A stretch of DNA of 64,000 nt from Staphylococcus sp. GSSP0090. Lineage in GTDB: Bacteria > Bacillota > Bacilli > Staphylococcales > Staphylococcaceae. The stretch is from contig NZ_JACBFD010000003.1 in assembly GCF_013391405.1 (NCBI RefSeq), positions 62,001-126,000 of the forward strand, given 5' to 3'. Of this stretch, positions 7,843 to 17,548 are shown one piece after another. How positions within the stretch are numbered: position 1 is the stretch's first letter; the number at the start of each line of letters is the position of its first letter. The notes beneath the pieces were generated by a model. It worked only from the letters and a program-made list of their open reading frames with translations, searched no databases and had not been told where the DNA came from. A program made the translations under genes and the position numbers.

Positions 7843-9693
7843 ATGAATAAACTCGAACAAGATTTAAAACATTTAATTACAAAAGATCCTACGATCATAA
7901 ATGAAAATGCTAACAAAGATAGCGCTACATTTTCAACGATGCGAGATCTAACAGCAGGTGTAGTATCTAAATCATATGCGTTAAATTATTTATTACCAGA
8001 ACATGTTGCAACAGCTCATAAAGAAGGAGATATACATTTTCATGATTTAGATTATCATCCGTTTCAGCCACTTACGAATTGTTGCCTAATAGATGCAGAA
8101 AGTATGCTTAAGCATGGTTTTCAGATTGGTAACGCAACTGTGACTTCACCTAAGTCAATTCAAACAGCTTCTGCGCAACTCGTACAAATCATTGCCAATG
8201 TGTCTAGCAGTCAATACGGTGGATGTACGATTGACCGGGTAGATGAATTACTCAGCTATTACGTTCAATATAATGAAGCGAAGCATCGTGACTTGGCTGA
8301 AAAATTTGTGCAACCACAAGAGATAGAAACTTACGTTGATTATCAAGTTTCACAAGATATTGATGATGCCATAGAAAGTTTAGAATACGAAATCAACACT
8401 TTGTATACATCAAATGGCCAAACACCCTTTGTAACTTTAGGATTTGGCTTAGGAATAGATACATATAGCCGTAAAATTCAAAAAGCGATACTTAACACAA
8501 GAATTAAAGGTTTGGGTAAAGATCGTATTACTGCTATTTTTCCAAAACTTGTATTCTCGATTAAAAAAGGTGTGAATTTTAGCTCGAAAGATCCCAACTA
8601 TGACATCAAGCAATTGGCATTAGAATGTTCTACGAAAAGAATGTACCCTGATATTTTGAATTATGATAAAACGGTTGAAATATTGGGTGATTTTAAAGCA
8701 CCTATGGGCTGTCGCTCATTTTTACCTGCTTGGAAGAACAAAGATGGAGAATTTGAGAATAATGGCAGATGTAATCTGGGAGTTGTGACATTAAATATAC
8801 CTAGAATTGCAATTGAATCTAATGGTGACATTGAAATGTTTTGGAAGATATTCCATGAACGTATGGCAGTCATGCATGATGCACTAGCATACCGAATTCA
8901 ACGTATTTCTGAGGTGACACCTGATAATGCGCCTATTTTATATAAAAACGGGGCATTTAAACATCGTTTGACGGATGAAGCAGATATTATGACGTTGTTA
9001 AAAAATAAACGCGCTACTTTATCTATGGGATATATCGGTTTGTATGAGGCGGCTACCGTATTTTATGGTCCCGATTGGGAAACACAATCTATAGCTAAAA
9101 AATTCACATTAGATATATTAAAAGCGATGAAAGTATACCAACTGAAATGGACCGAACAATATGATGTGTGGTTCAGTATTTACAGTACACCAAGTGAGTC
9201 ACTAACTGATCGTTTCTGTAGACTTGATATGGAAAAATACGGTGACATACCACATGTCACTGACAAAGGATATTATCAGAATTCCTTCCACTACGATGTA
9301 AGAAAAGATATTACGCCTTTTGAGAAAATTGATTTTGAAAAGGAATATCCGTTTTATGCAAGTGGTGGCTATATCCATTACTGTGAATATCCGAAGTTAA
9401 ATCATAATTTGAAAGCGTTAGAAGCGGTATGGGATTACTCATATGATAAGGTCAGTTATTTAGGTACGAATATCCCAATTGATCATTGTAGAGTATGTGA
9501 CTTTAGAGGCGATTTTAAAACGACTCCAACAGGCTACCAATGCCCTGAATGTGGTAATAACGACCCAACTACGGTCGATGTAGTAAAACGTACATGTGGT
9601 TATCTTGGCAATCCAGTCCAACGCCCTACGATTGAAGGACGACATAAGGAAATGTGTGCACGAGTGAAACACTTGAAAGATCAATCGATATGA
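7843..9693 (+). CDS. nrdD: Anaerobic ribonucleoside-triphosphate reductase, class III
   Basis: The large subunit reduces ribonucleoside triphosphates to deoxyribonucleotides under anaerobiosis by means of a glycyl radical. At 616 residues it begins almost directly with the catalytic barrel (GDIHFHDLDYHPFQPLTNC at about residue 62), leaving no room for a full ATP-cone. The C-terminus holds a four-Cys zinc site (CRVCDF and CPECG) and the radical loop RTCGYLG with the radical at about Gly586. GAGGGG precedes the ATG. NrdG, its activase, overlaps by four bases. Two NrdR boxes lie upstream. Confidence 0.97.
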   Translation: MNKLEQDLKHLITKDPTIINENANKDSATFSTMRDLTAGVVSKSYALNYLLPEHVATAHKEGDIHFHDLDYHPFQPLTNCCLIDAESMLKHGFQIGNATVTSPKSIQTASAQLVQIIANVSSSQYGGCTIDRVDELLSYYVQYNEAKHRDLAEKFVQPQEIETYVDYQVSQDIDDAIESLEYEINTLYTSNGQTPFVTLGFGLGIDTYSRKIQKAILNTRIKGLGKDRITAIFPKLVFSIKKGVNFSSKDPNYDIKQLALECSTKRMYPDILNYDKTVEILGDFKAPMGCRSFLPAWKNKDGEFENNGRCNLGVVTLNIPRIAIESNGDIEMFWKIFHERMAVMHDALAYRIQRISEVTPDNAPILYKNGAFKHRLTDEADIMTLLKNKRATLSMGYIGLYEAATVFYGPDWETQSIAKKFTLDILKAMKVYQLKWTEQYDVWFSIYSTPSESLTDRFCRLDMEKYGDIPHVTDKGYYQNSFHYDVRKDITPFEKIDFEKEYPFYASGGYIHYCEYPKLNHNLKALEAVWDYSYDKVSYLGTNIPIDHCRVCDFRGDFKTTPTGYQCPECGNNDPTTVDVVKRTCGYLGNPVQRPTIEGRHKEMCARVKHLKDQSI

Positions 9694-10226
9694 CGATATT
9701 AGATATTAAAAGAGGCCAAGGTTACGTTGCCAAAATTGAGTCACAAAGTTTTGTAGATGGGGAAGGAGTCAGATGTAGTTTATATGTTTCAGGGTGCCCA
9801 TTTGCCTGTGAAAATTGCTATAACAAAGTGGCGCAAAATTTTAGATATGGTGCAAAATTTGATGATTTCATATTACAAGAAATACTAGAAAACTGTGAAC
9901 CGGATTATATTGCTGGATTGAGTATCTTAGGCGGCGAACCATTTTGCAATTTAGATATCACATTAAAATGTGCACAAGCATTTAAGGAAAAATTTGGCCA
10001 TTCAAAGACATTATGGGTTTGGACAGGGTTTTTATTTGAATATTTAATGGAAGATAAAGGAGAAAGAAATGAGTTACTGAAATACATAGATGTGCTTATC
10101 GATGGTCCTTTTATTAACCATTTATATAAATCCAATTTACCTTATAAAGGATCTTTAAATCAGCGAGTGATCGACGTGAAAAAGTCTCTATTACAAAGTC
10201 GTGTACACGAACTAGCGCTAATTTAA
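9690..10226 (+). CDS. nrdG: Anaerobic ribonucleotide reductase activating protein
   Basis: A radical-SAM activase of 178 residues that installs the glycyl radical on NrdD. The 4Fe-4S motif is CPFACENC (CX3CX2C), followed by the SAM-contact GGEPF. The start is the ATG at 9690, whose ATGA overlaps the nrdD stop codon, so the two are translationally coupled. A frame extending to 9654 lies inside nrdD and has no ribosome site. Confidence 0.95.
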   Translation: MTILDIKRGQGYVAKIESQSFVDGEGVRCSLYVSGCPFACENCYNKVAQNFRYGAKFDDFILQEILENCEPDYIAGLSILGGEPFCNLDITLKCAQAFKEKFGHSKTLWVWTGFLFEYLMEDKGERNELLKYIDVLIDGPFINHLYKSNLPYKGSLNQRVIDVKKSLLQSRVHELALI

Positions 10227-10555
10227 AACTATCAATATAAAATTAGGAATATACATAGCTATTACTTTAAAACGGCTACCAAAAAATAAAGTAGGTCTAG
10301 CGTGAAATGATATTAATGAACTTGTCGCATCTATACGCTTTATAAGCATAGGACAACGTGGCCACAGTTATAAGGAAAGTTTGTTGCTGTTATGTTTAAA
10401 CATAGTTTCATGAGCGATTAAACTTGTAGAAGTTTATAGATATGAAAAGCGAATTACTGTTAAGATAAAGTATAATTGAATAGAATGAATATAAATAAAA
10501 GATATAAAATCGTCATTGTTTTGATATAGAGAAAAGTAAAAGGAGCAGATGAATT
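10227..10555. other. Gene-free stretch, no recognised signal
   Basis: 329 bp between nrdG and the Ntn-hydrolase gene. I see neither a convincing terminator for nrdDG nor an ORF with a ribosome site. An AAAGGAG site at the right end belongs to the next gene. Confidence 0.5.
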
Positions 10556-11542
10556 ATGTGTACTGGTTTTTCATATTTATCGAAAAGTAACCAAGCGATA
10601 TTAGGTCGTACAATGGACTTTGTCTATCATTTAAAAGGGAACCCTGCTGTTCAACCACGCCAATTTTATTGGGAATCTCGCGTAGCATATAAAGGAAGAA
10701 CAAAGTATGGATTTGTTGGTTCTGGTAGCGATATGGAAGGTTTCTTATTTGCAGACGGTGTTAACGAATATGGCCTTGGCGTATCAATTCAGTATTTCAG
10801 AGGATACGCAACTTATGCTACAGATGTACGTGAAGGTTATATGAATATTGCACAAAATGAAGTGATTACATGGGTGTTGGGTTATAACAAAAATATTGAA
10901 GATTTAATAGAGAATGCTAAGTCGGTCAATGTTGTCGCACATACCCTAAATGATATTGCTGAAGTGCCTCCGTTACACTACCATATAACAGATGATACAG
11001 GTAGAAGCATCGAACTTACTTTTAATGATGGAAAAATAATAGTAAATGAAAATCCAGTTGGGGTCTTAACGAATAATCCAGATTTAAAATGGCACTATGA
11101 AAATTTAAGAAATTACATCAACATTACGCCGCAACGACCACAAACAAGTCAATTAATGAATACTGCCTTTTCAACGTTAGGGAATGAGGGTGGTACATAT
11201 GGGTTGCCTGGTGGATACACATCGGCAGAGCGTTTCGTGCGCATGGCGTATTTAAAAAATAATTTAGTAGAAACACAGAATTCTGAGGACGACATACTCA
11301 ATGCTTTTAAACTTTTAGAAATTGTAAGTGTACCTAAAGGCGCAGTTCGTGATGAGTCAGCAGGCATACATTATACTTTGTATCAAACGGTGCTGAATCT
11401 AACTACGCGCACAATGTATATTAAATGGTATGACTCCAACCAAATAACAGAATTACAACTAACTGAAAACTTATTGGACAAAGAAGATATAACGATATTC
11501 GAACCTTCCTCAGGTTTAGTAACAAATAGATTAAATGATTAA
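10556..11542 (+). CDS. Choloylglycine hydrolase/penicillin V acylase family enzyme
   Basis: An N-terminal nucleophile amidohydrolase of 328 residues. After Met removal Cys2 is the nucleophile; Arg18 and Asp21 (GRTMD) match the conserved active-site pair, and TNNPDLKWH carries the oxyanion-type Asn. At the substrate-selecting position bile-salt hydrolases have Asn (LNFPG), but this protein has Tyr80 (QYFRG), as in penicillin V acylases. Cytoplasmic, with no signal peptide. Staphylococcal homologues are usually named cholylglycine hydrolase. Natural substrate unknown; an acyl-amide signal or N-acyl amino acid is possible. Monocistronic, with its own terminator. Confidence 0.85.
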   Translation: MCTGFSYLSKSNQAILGRTMDFVYHLKGNPAVQPRQFYWESRVAYKGRTKYGFVGSGSDMEGFLFADGVNEYGLGVSIQYFRGYATYATDVREGYMNIAQNEVITWVLGYNKNIEDLIENAKSVNVVAHTLNDIAEVPPLHYHITDDTGRSIELTFNDGKIIVNENPVGVLTNNPDLKWHYENLRNYINITPQRPQTSQLMNTAFSTLGNEGGTYGLPGGYTSAERFVRMAYLKNNLVETQNSEDDILNAFKLLEIVSVPKGAVRDESAGIHYTLYQTVLNLTTRTMYIKWYDSNQITELQLTENLLDKEDITIFEPSSGLVTNRLND

Positions 11543-11557
11543 AATAATTGTATGACA

Positions 11558-11590
11558 AAACACATGCCAATCACACATTGGCGTGTGTTT
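11558..11590 (+). terminator. Terminator after the choloylglycine hydrolase gene
   Basis: AAACACATGCCAAT pairs with ATTGGCGTGTGTTT around a 5-base loop with one mismatch, followed by seven Ts. Confidence 0.85.
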
Positions 11591-11725
11591 TTTTGTTTGA
11601 TTTCATAATTTTACTGTAATGTATCAAATTTTTACTGAATGCTTATAGGGTATAGTGCTTCTTTTTAAATATAAATATTATTGTTTATAGCATGTATATT
11701 ATTAACAAAGGAGCATAAGGCAGCT

Positions 11726-14700
11726 ATGAGATTACTCAAAGAATATATTGCTAGAAGACATAATAAGTATTCTATTCGAAAATTCACTGTTGGTACTGCA
11801 TCGGTTTTAGTAGGATCAATATTATTTATGAATCAAGGCAATGATGCAGAAGCAGACATGATTGATAATGAAGTGAACGCGACAACGCATAACGATAAAA
11901 TAGAAAATAAAGAGTATATAGCATTAAATCAGACAGATATAGAAAAATCTTCTAATATTAATGAAAAAGTAGAGTCTGTCAATAAAGAAGAACCAGTTCT
12001 ATCAAAAGATGACGAGGTGAAGGAAAAATTAGTAGAACCGGAAATTGAAGCGGAAAAATCAAATAAATCACAACAAACTAATGAGGATAATCAAAAGAAC
12101 GATAAAGAAAAAACGGCTATACTTTCCAGAGATGAAGGATTAACTGAAGGAAAAGTAACTGAAAATATTTCCAATAAAGACAAAACAAATATACAAGAGT
12201 CAACAATTAATCACTCAGACGAAACTTCTAAAGATAGCCAAGTTAAAAAAGAGGATTTAACTAAAATTGACTCTAATCATCACCCTATAATAGATAATAG
12301 TCCCTCAACGAAACAAAATGGAGAAATGAATCAAAACGAGACTGTAGAGAATAACAAAAAAGTAACTGAATCAAACCAAAATGAAATCAGTGCGAACGTA
12401 GATCATATTAGCGTAATTAATGGAAACATTGAAAATGCGCAATCGCCACAAAATGAAACAAATAAACCTAAAGTTCGTACGGCAAGATCACTTGCGAGAT
12501 ATGGATCAACAAATGGTATATTAGGAAGATTTTTTAGTGATAGAATCAGATACGATTTGATTAATCAAGGTGAAAATATTACAAAAGCATTTAGAGAAGT
12601 AGAAAGAAATAGAAATGAATTAACCGAAGAAGAAAGAAAATTGTTCCTAAGAAATATTATAAGACAAAGTGGACTTAAAAATAACAGAGGTGCATATGAC
12701 AGAATATATGATGGCGACTATTCAATGGCCAGAAATACGAAAGTCACAAGGGCTCAAGCAGATTTAATCAATCAACTATTAGGAAAAATGCAAGAACTAA
12801 CAGTAAATAGAGATAATAGTGATTATGGAGCCATCTACACTTTTGGTGGTCAAAACGACGTAACAAAAAATAAGTTTGGAATAGTCAAAGATAATGTTTT
12901 TTATGATGATGGAGAAATTCTAATCGCAACGATGTCTTTAGAAAAAGAAAAAGGTAGAGGTACATATAGATTCGAAAATTACGCGATAAGACCGAACGAA
13001 TCACTAAGTAAAAAAATTAAAAGAGTCGTGGCAGTTTATAATGGAAGACAAAGAGTTGTTTTGCAAAAAGATAAACTTGGATATTATTCATATACAAGAC
13101 CTAATAGTGGGGCTAACGGTAATCCTAATACGGGTGGCGGATCAGGCGGAAAAGTAGAATTTATTATATCATTCGATGCAAATTATTATATAGATGTTAA
13201 CAAAGATAAATTATATGGGTATATTCTAAGTGATACTACAGATCCTTTCGTACTTAGAGGCGTTAATATAACAAATCAGGCAGTTAATATTAATGAAGTA
13301 GCGACAAGTATTAATAATGCCTTGACTAGAGCTAAAAAGCAAAAAGCTTTAGAAGCGATTCAACTTGCGGAGAATTCAAAACATTTTGCTGAACAGCAAT
13401 TAGCGAAAGTCATACAAGATGGAGCTATAAACCCATCTGAGAAAAAACTTGTTGATGACGCAAATAATGATTTAATAAAAGCAAAACAAACAGCTACTAC
13501 CAAATTAAACGGTGTGCTAGATGGTACGCCTGGCAAAGCTGATCTACAACGTAGGCTGAATCAAATAGTACCAGTGACATCTCCAGAAGTAAATGACTTT
13601 GATAGTAACGGTGTCACAGATAATATTCAATTAGAAGAAGCGCAAAGAACAATTGAAGCAGCAGAACAAGCGAAGACAGCTGCGAATAATAAGTTAGCTG
13701 AGATTACGGGGGATACTTTAGTTAATCCTACTGAAAAGGCAGAACTAGATCGATTGATTGAGGCGTTAGAAACAGCAAAGAGAACATCCACTGAGAAATT
13801 AAATAATTTACCCAACGTTATAAAAGGCAAAGATGGACTTCAAACACGCTTGAATCAAATCGGTACAGTAATATCACCAGAAGTCAATGACCAAGACGCA
13901 AACGGTGTACTAGATACAGAGCAATTAAATGATGCTCAACGCGCAATTGAATCAGCTGAACAAGCAAAAACAGCAGCGAATAACAAATTAGCAGAAGTGA
14001 TAGCTGATAACTTAGTTAATCCAACAGAGAAAGAAGAGCTAGATAGATTAGTAACAGCCTTGGAAACAGCTAAGACAACAGCAACAGAGAAATTAAACAA
14101 TGTACCGAACGGTACAGCGGGTAAAGATGGACTTCAAACACGTCTGAATCAAATTGGTACAGTGATAGCACCAGAAGTCAATGACCAAGATAGCAATGGT
14201 GTACTAGATACAGAGCAATTATCTGAAGCACAGAGAGCAATTGAAGCCGCAGAACAAGCAAAATTAGCAGCTAATAACAAGTTGTCAGAGATCACAGCCG
14301 ATAATTTAGTTAATCCAACAGAGAAAGAAGAGCTAGATAGATTAGTAGAAGCGTTAGAGACAGCAAAAACGACTGCAACAGAGAAGTTGAATAATGTACC
14401 GAGTGGTACAACAGGTAAAGACGTTTTACAAAATCGTTTAAATCAAATTGGTACAGTAACAGCACCAGAAGTCAATGACCAAGATAGTAACGGTGTACTA
14501 GATACAGAGCAATTATCTGAAGCACAGAGAACAATTGAAGCCGCAGAACAAGCAAAATTAGCAGCTAATAACAAGTTGTCTGAAATCACAGCGGATAACT
14601 TAGTAACACCAGCAGAGAAATCTGAACTAGATAAGTTGATAGAAGCGTTAGAAACAGCTAAGACAACAGCAACAGAGAAGTTGAATAATGTACCGAATGG

Positions 14701-16600
14701 TACAGCGGGTAAAGATGGACTCCAAACACGTCTGAATCAAATTGGTACAGTGACAGCAACAGAAGTCAATGACCAAGACGCAAACGGTGTGTTAGATACA
14801 GAGCAATTAACTGAGGCACAACGCGTAATTGAGGCAGCGGAACAAGCGAAAACAACTGCGAATAATAAGCTGGCTGAAGTCACAGCCGATAATTTAGTTA
14901 ATCCAACAGAGAAAGAAGAGGTAAACAGATTAGTAGCAGCCTTGGAAGCAGCGAAGACAACAGCAACAGAAAAACTAAATAATGTACCGAACGGAACGGT
15001 TGGTAAAGACGCATTACAAACTCGCTTGAATGAAATCGGTGTGATTACCGCGCCAGAAGTCAATGACCAAGACGCAAATGGTGTGCTAGATACAGAACAA
15101 TTAGCTGAGGCACAACGCGCAATAGAAGCAGCGGAACAAGCGAAAACAACAGCGAATACCAAGTTGTCTGAAATCACAAGAGATACTTTAGTGAATCCAG
15201 ATGAGAAATCTGAGCTTGATAAGTTGATAGAAGCATTAGATACAGAAAAAACGACAGCAACAGAGAAGTTAAACAATGTACCGAACGGTACGACAGGTAA
15301 AGACGCATTACAAAATCGTTTGAATCAAATTGGTACAGTAACGTCACCAGAAGTAAATGACCAAGACGCAAACGGTGTGTTAGATACAGAACAATTATCT
15401 GAAGCACAACGCGCAATCGAAGCAGTGGAACAAGCAAAAGCAGCAGCAAATAATAAATTAGCAGAAGTCACAAGAGATAATTTAGTTAATCCAACAGAGA
15501 AAGAAGAATTAGATAGATTAATAGAAACTCTTGAGGCAGCTAAGACAACAGCCACTGAGAAATTAAATAATGTACCAAGCGGTACGGTAGGTAAAGATGG
15601 ATTACAAACTCGCTTGAATCAAATTGGTTCGGTAATAGCGCCAGAGGTAAATGACAAAGATAGCAATGGTGTATTAGATGCAGAGCAATTATCAGAAGCA
15701 CAAAGAGCGATTGAAGCAGCGGAACAAGCGAAGGTAGCAGCGAATACCAAGTTATCAGAGATTACAGCTGATAATTTAGTAACGCCAAGTGAAAAATCAG
15801 AGTTAGATCGATTAATCGAATCACTTGAGACAGCCAAAACAACAGTAACTGTGACATTCCCAGATGGCACAACAGCAACAGGTGTTGCGGATGAAGATGG
15901 TAACTACACAATCGATATACCATCAAACGTAGACTTAAAAGGTGGAGAAGAATTAGTTGTAACATCTACAGATGAAGCTGGAAATGTATCAGAAAGTACG
16001 AATACTACAGTTACAGGTACAGGAGAAGATCCAGGTACAGGAGAAGATCCAGGTACAGGAGAAGATCCAGGTACAGGAGAAGACCCAGGTACAGGAGAAG
16101 ATCCAGGTGCAGGAGAAGATCCAGGTACAGGAGAAAATCCAGGTACAGGAGAAGATCCAGGTACAGGAGAAGACCCAGGTACAGGAGAAGACCCAGGTAC
16201 AGGAGAAGATCCAGGTACAGGAGAAGACCCAGGTACAGGAGAAAATCCAGGTACGGGAGAAAATCCAGGCACGGGAGAAAATCCAGGTACGGGAGAAAAT
16301 CCAGGTACGGGAGAAAATCCAGGTATAGATGAGAACGCAATTGGAACAGAACAACCTGAAATTGAAAATAATTCAAAAGGTAATGAGACTGCAAATCAAG
16401 AGCAATTTGAAAATAACGATAAAGTAAATAGTAACTCAGCTAAATCTAATAATACTAATAAACATAGTATGAAAGATGAACTACCAGAAACTGGTGAAAA
16501 TGAAGTTCGTAATGGTACTTTATTCGGTTCATTATTTGCTGGAATAGGTGCGCTACTATTGTTTGCTAAACGTCGTAGAAAAAAAGATGAAGAGAAATAA
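11726..16600 (+). CDS. LPXTG-anchored repeat surface protein with YSIRK signal
   Basis: A 1,624-residue wall-anchored protein. Order: YSIRK-type signal peptide (KYSIRKFTVGTAS, cleavage after AEA at about 43); acidic Glu/Lys/Asn-rich region (44-250); globular N-domain (about 250-530); eight 98-residue helical repeats plus a truncated ninth (about 538-1372); a bacterial Ig-like domain (VTVTFPDGTTATG, about 1370-1430); 17 hexapeptides TGE(D/N)PG; and LPETG, a membrane helix and RRRKK for sortase A anchoring. ATG 11726 is chosen because the YSIRK signal begins there and AAAGGAG lies upstream. The domain plan resembles adhesins of the Bap/SasC kind, but I do not recognise a named protein. Adhesion or biofilm role is inference. 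Confidence 0.93.
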   Translation: MRLLKEYIARRHNKYSIRKFTVGTASVLVGSILFMNQGNDAEADMIDNEVNATTHNDKIENKEYIALNQTDIEKSSNINEKVESVNKEEPVLSKDDEVKEKLVEPEIEAEKSNKSQQTNEDNQKNDKEKTAILSRDEGLTEGKVTENISNKDKTNIQESTINHSDETSKDSQVKKEDLTKIDSNHHPIIDNSPSTKQNGEMNQNETVENNKKVTESNQNEISANVDHISVINGNIENAQSPQNETNKPKVRTARSLARYGSTNGILGRFFSDRIRYDLINQGENITKAFREVERNRNELTEEERKLFLRNIIRQSGLKNNRGAYDRIYDGDYSMARNTKVTRAQADLINQLLGKMQELTVNRDNSDYGAIYTFGGQNDVTKNKFGIVKDNVFYDDGEILIATMSLEKEKGRGTYRFENYAIRPNESLSKKIKRVVAVYNGRQRVVLQKDKLGYYSYTRPNSGANGNPNTGGGSGGKVEFIISFDANYYIDVNKDKLYGYILSDTTDPFVLRGVNITNQAVNINEVATSINNALTRAKKQKALEAIQLAENSKHFAEQQLAKVIQDGAINPSEKKLVDDANNDLIKAKQTATTKLNGVLDGTPGKADLQRRLNQIVPVTSPEVNDFDSNGVTDNIQLEEAQRTIEAAEQAKTAANNKLAEITGDTLVNPTEKAELDRLIEALETAKRTSTEKLNNLPNVIKGKDGLQTRLNQIGTVISPEVNDQDANGVLDTEQLNDAQRAIESAEQAKTAANNKLAEVIADNLVNPTEKEELDRLVTALETAKTTATEKLNNVPNGTAGKDGLQTRLNQIGTVIAPEVNDQDSNGVLDTEQLSEAQRAIEAAEQAKLAANNKLSEITADNLVNPTEKEELDRLVEALETAKTTATEKLNNVPSGTTGKDVLQNRLNQIGTVTAPEVNDQDSNGVLDTEQLSEAQRTIEAAEQAKLAANNKLSEITADNLVTPAEKSELDKLIEALETAKTTATEKLNNVPNGTAGKDGLQTRLNQIGTVTATEVNDQDANGVLDTEQLTEAQRVIEAAEQAKTTANNKLAEVTADNLVNPTEKEEVNRLVAALEAAKTTATEKLNNVPNGTVGKDALQTRLNEIGVITAPEVNDQDANGVLDTEQLAEAQRAIEAAEQAKTTANTKLSEITRDTLVNPDEKSELDKLIEALDTEKTTATEKLNNVPNGTTGKDALQNRLNQIGTVTSPEVNDQDANGVLDTEQLSEAQRAIEAVEQAKAAANNKLAEVTRDNLVNPTEKEELDRLIETLEAAKTTATEKLNNVPSGTVGKDGLQTRLNQIGSVIAPEVNDKDSNGVLDAEQLSEAQRAIEAAEQAKVAANTKLSEITADNLVTPSEKSELDRLIESLETAKTTVTVTFPDGTTATGVADEDGNYTIDIPSNVDLKGGEELVVTSTDEAGNVSESTNTTVTGTGEDPGTGEDPGTGEDPGTGEDPGTGEDPGAGEDPGTGENPGTGEDPGTGEDPGTGEDPGTGEDPGTGEDPGTGENPGTGENPGTGENPGTGENPGTGENPGIDENAIGTEQPEIENNSKGNETANQEQFENNDKVNSNSAKSNNTNKHSMKDELPETGENEVRNGTLFGSLFAGIGALLLFAKRRRKKDEEK
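13340..15843 (+). repeat. Eight 294-bp coding repeats plus a partial ninth
   Basis: Each unit encodes 98 residues of the form AAEQAK-ANNKLAE, then NPTEKEELDRL, TATEKLNN, GKDGLQTRLNQIG, PEVNDQDANGVLDTEQL and SEAQRAIE. The period is exact: CCAGAAGTCAATGACCAAG starts at 13877 and again at 14171. The first unit is the most divergent and units 3-8 the most alike, as expected if the middle of the array expands by recombination. The ninth unit breaks off after about 41 residues into the Ig-like domain. Confidence 0.95.
16018..16323 (+). repeat. 17 tandem 18-bp repeats, wall-spanning TGE(D/N)PG
   Basis: Seventeen 18-bp units encode TGEDPG or TGENPG, with one AGEDPG. The order is five D, one AGEDPG, one N, five D, five N. 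The N block also shows a codon shift from GGTACA to GGTACG. This Pro/Gly-rich stalk should cross the peptidoglycan. The high identity makes the copy number prone to change and prone to misassembly. Confidence 0.95.
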
Positions 16601-16647
16601 AAGGGTATTTAATTAAAAAAATATTGTTTTGATTTTAAAGCAAGTAA

Positions 16648-16688
16648 AAGCAAGACTCCTGCATTACAGAGGAGTCTTGCTTTTTTAT
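16648..16688 (+). terminator. Terminator of the LPXTG protein gene
   Basis: AAAGCAAGACTCC pairs with GGAGTCTTGCTTT around a 10-base loop and is followed by a T-run. Confidence 0.9.
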
Positions 16689-16854
16689 TATAGAATTAAA
16701 ATTTTTGATCTTTAATAAATCATGTGTTGATTAAGAGCGACAGTTTAATGAAGTAAATGAAATGACTTTTAATATTGTACTAAATTTATTTTTATGTGTT
16801 TATTAATTGTGTCAAATGTGTAAAGTATACTATTACATCATATTGGAGTGGGGT

Positions 16855-17187
16855 ATGCATATGTTCATTATTATTCAATATAGTAGAGGTAATACACTTT
16901 TTTATTTAAGAAATAAGAATAAAGAACCAATCAACTCTAGAGTGGTGGCTATTCCTGGAAAGGGTTATAAAGAGACGTTGTTATCTCATATTGAGGAATT
17001 ACTTTCTCAAACTTATAACCATATGGAGTCAATTCGTTATGTCATTTTAGAAATGAACGATATTGAAAATCTGCCCATCAATGCAGTATGTGAAGTGAGC
17101 AGATATTTAACAGATCAACTTGATACAAAAGTGATTGTTACAAATAATATAGAAACATTTGATTATAATGAATTTTTAAACAGCTAA
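16855..17187 (+). CDS. Conserved hypothetical protein, about 110 residues
   Basis: A small soluble protein beginning MHMFIIIQYSRGNTLFY, with a mixed alpha/beta pattern and no signal peptide or membrane helix. GGAG (16845-16848) and GTGGGGT lie before the ATGs at 16855 and 16861. I prefer 16855, but 16861 is also possible. The longer frame from 16807 has no ribosome site. I do not recognise the family. It lies alone between the LPXTG terminator and a degenerate repeat region. Confidence 0.65.
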   Translation: MHMFIIIQYSRGNTLFYLRNKNKEPINSRVVAIPGKGYKETLLSHIEELLSQTYNHMESIRYVILEMNDIENLPINAVCEVSRYLTDQLDTKVIVTNNIETFDYNEFLNS

Positions 17188-17221
17188 ATTTTAAAAAATA
17201 AGAGCATAAATATCCATATTT

Positions 17222-17545
17222 AAAAGACAGAGCATTGATATAAATAGATGCCTCATACACTTTCAATTAAGTAGTAGGTTACTGAATTGAAAATGTAAGT
17301 TCTCACTTCTTTAAAGAATCTGGTACATAAATAAAAGACTTAGAAATACGTACATTTTGGGCAGTAGATGATTGGATTGAAAATGTAAAGTCTCACTTCT
17401 TAATTCAATAAGTTAGTGAGACTTATGCATGAGCTTCGGCTCAGGTAATCTTTCAATTTGAGTCTTTTCATTCTTAGTCACCTTTCTCTTGATTGCTGAG
17501 GGGAGTCTAAGAAATCTCAATTAGAAAATTTGATTTCTGTCCCAA
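17222..17545. repeat. Dispersed intergenic repeat, copy A (composite, degenerate)
   Basis: The 361-bp gap 17188-17548 is filled by modules shared with other gaps of this window. They include two copies of an ACTGAATTGAAAATGTAAG-type unit (near 17281 and 17371), an AGTAGATGA module, and a worn 3' hairpin (17499-17544) with GAAATCTCAATTAG and GATTTCTGTCCC. It ends four bases before the stop codon of the minus-strand gene. Confidence 0.6.
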
Positions 17546-17548
17546 TTT

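Noticed and set aside
7660-7860. 66-codon minus-strand frame
   Set aside because: It spans the nrdD promoter and NrdR boxes and lacks a ribosome site.
13627-15965. Several minus-strand frames opposite the 98-residue repeats
   Set aside because: They repeat with the 294-bp period, have no ribosome sites and are explained by codon bias of the LPXTG gene on the other strand.
13340-16323. Possible CRISPR or satellite array
   Set aside because: Repeats are coding, lie in frame within one protein and have no spacers.
15972-16394. Long open frames on both strands within the TGEDPG repeat
   Set aside because: An 18-bp tandem repeat keeps every frame open; the translations are simple hexamers (VQEKIQ, SPVPGS, CTWIFS) with no start signals.
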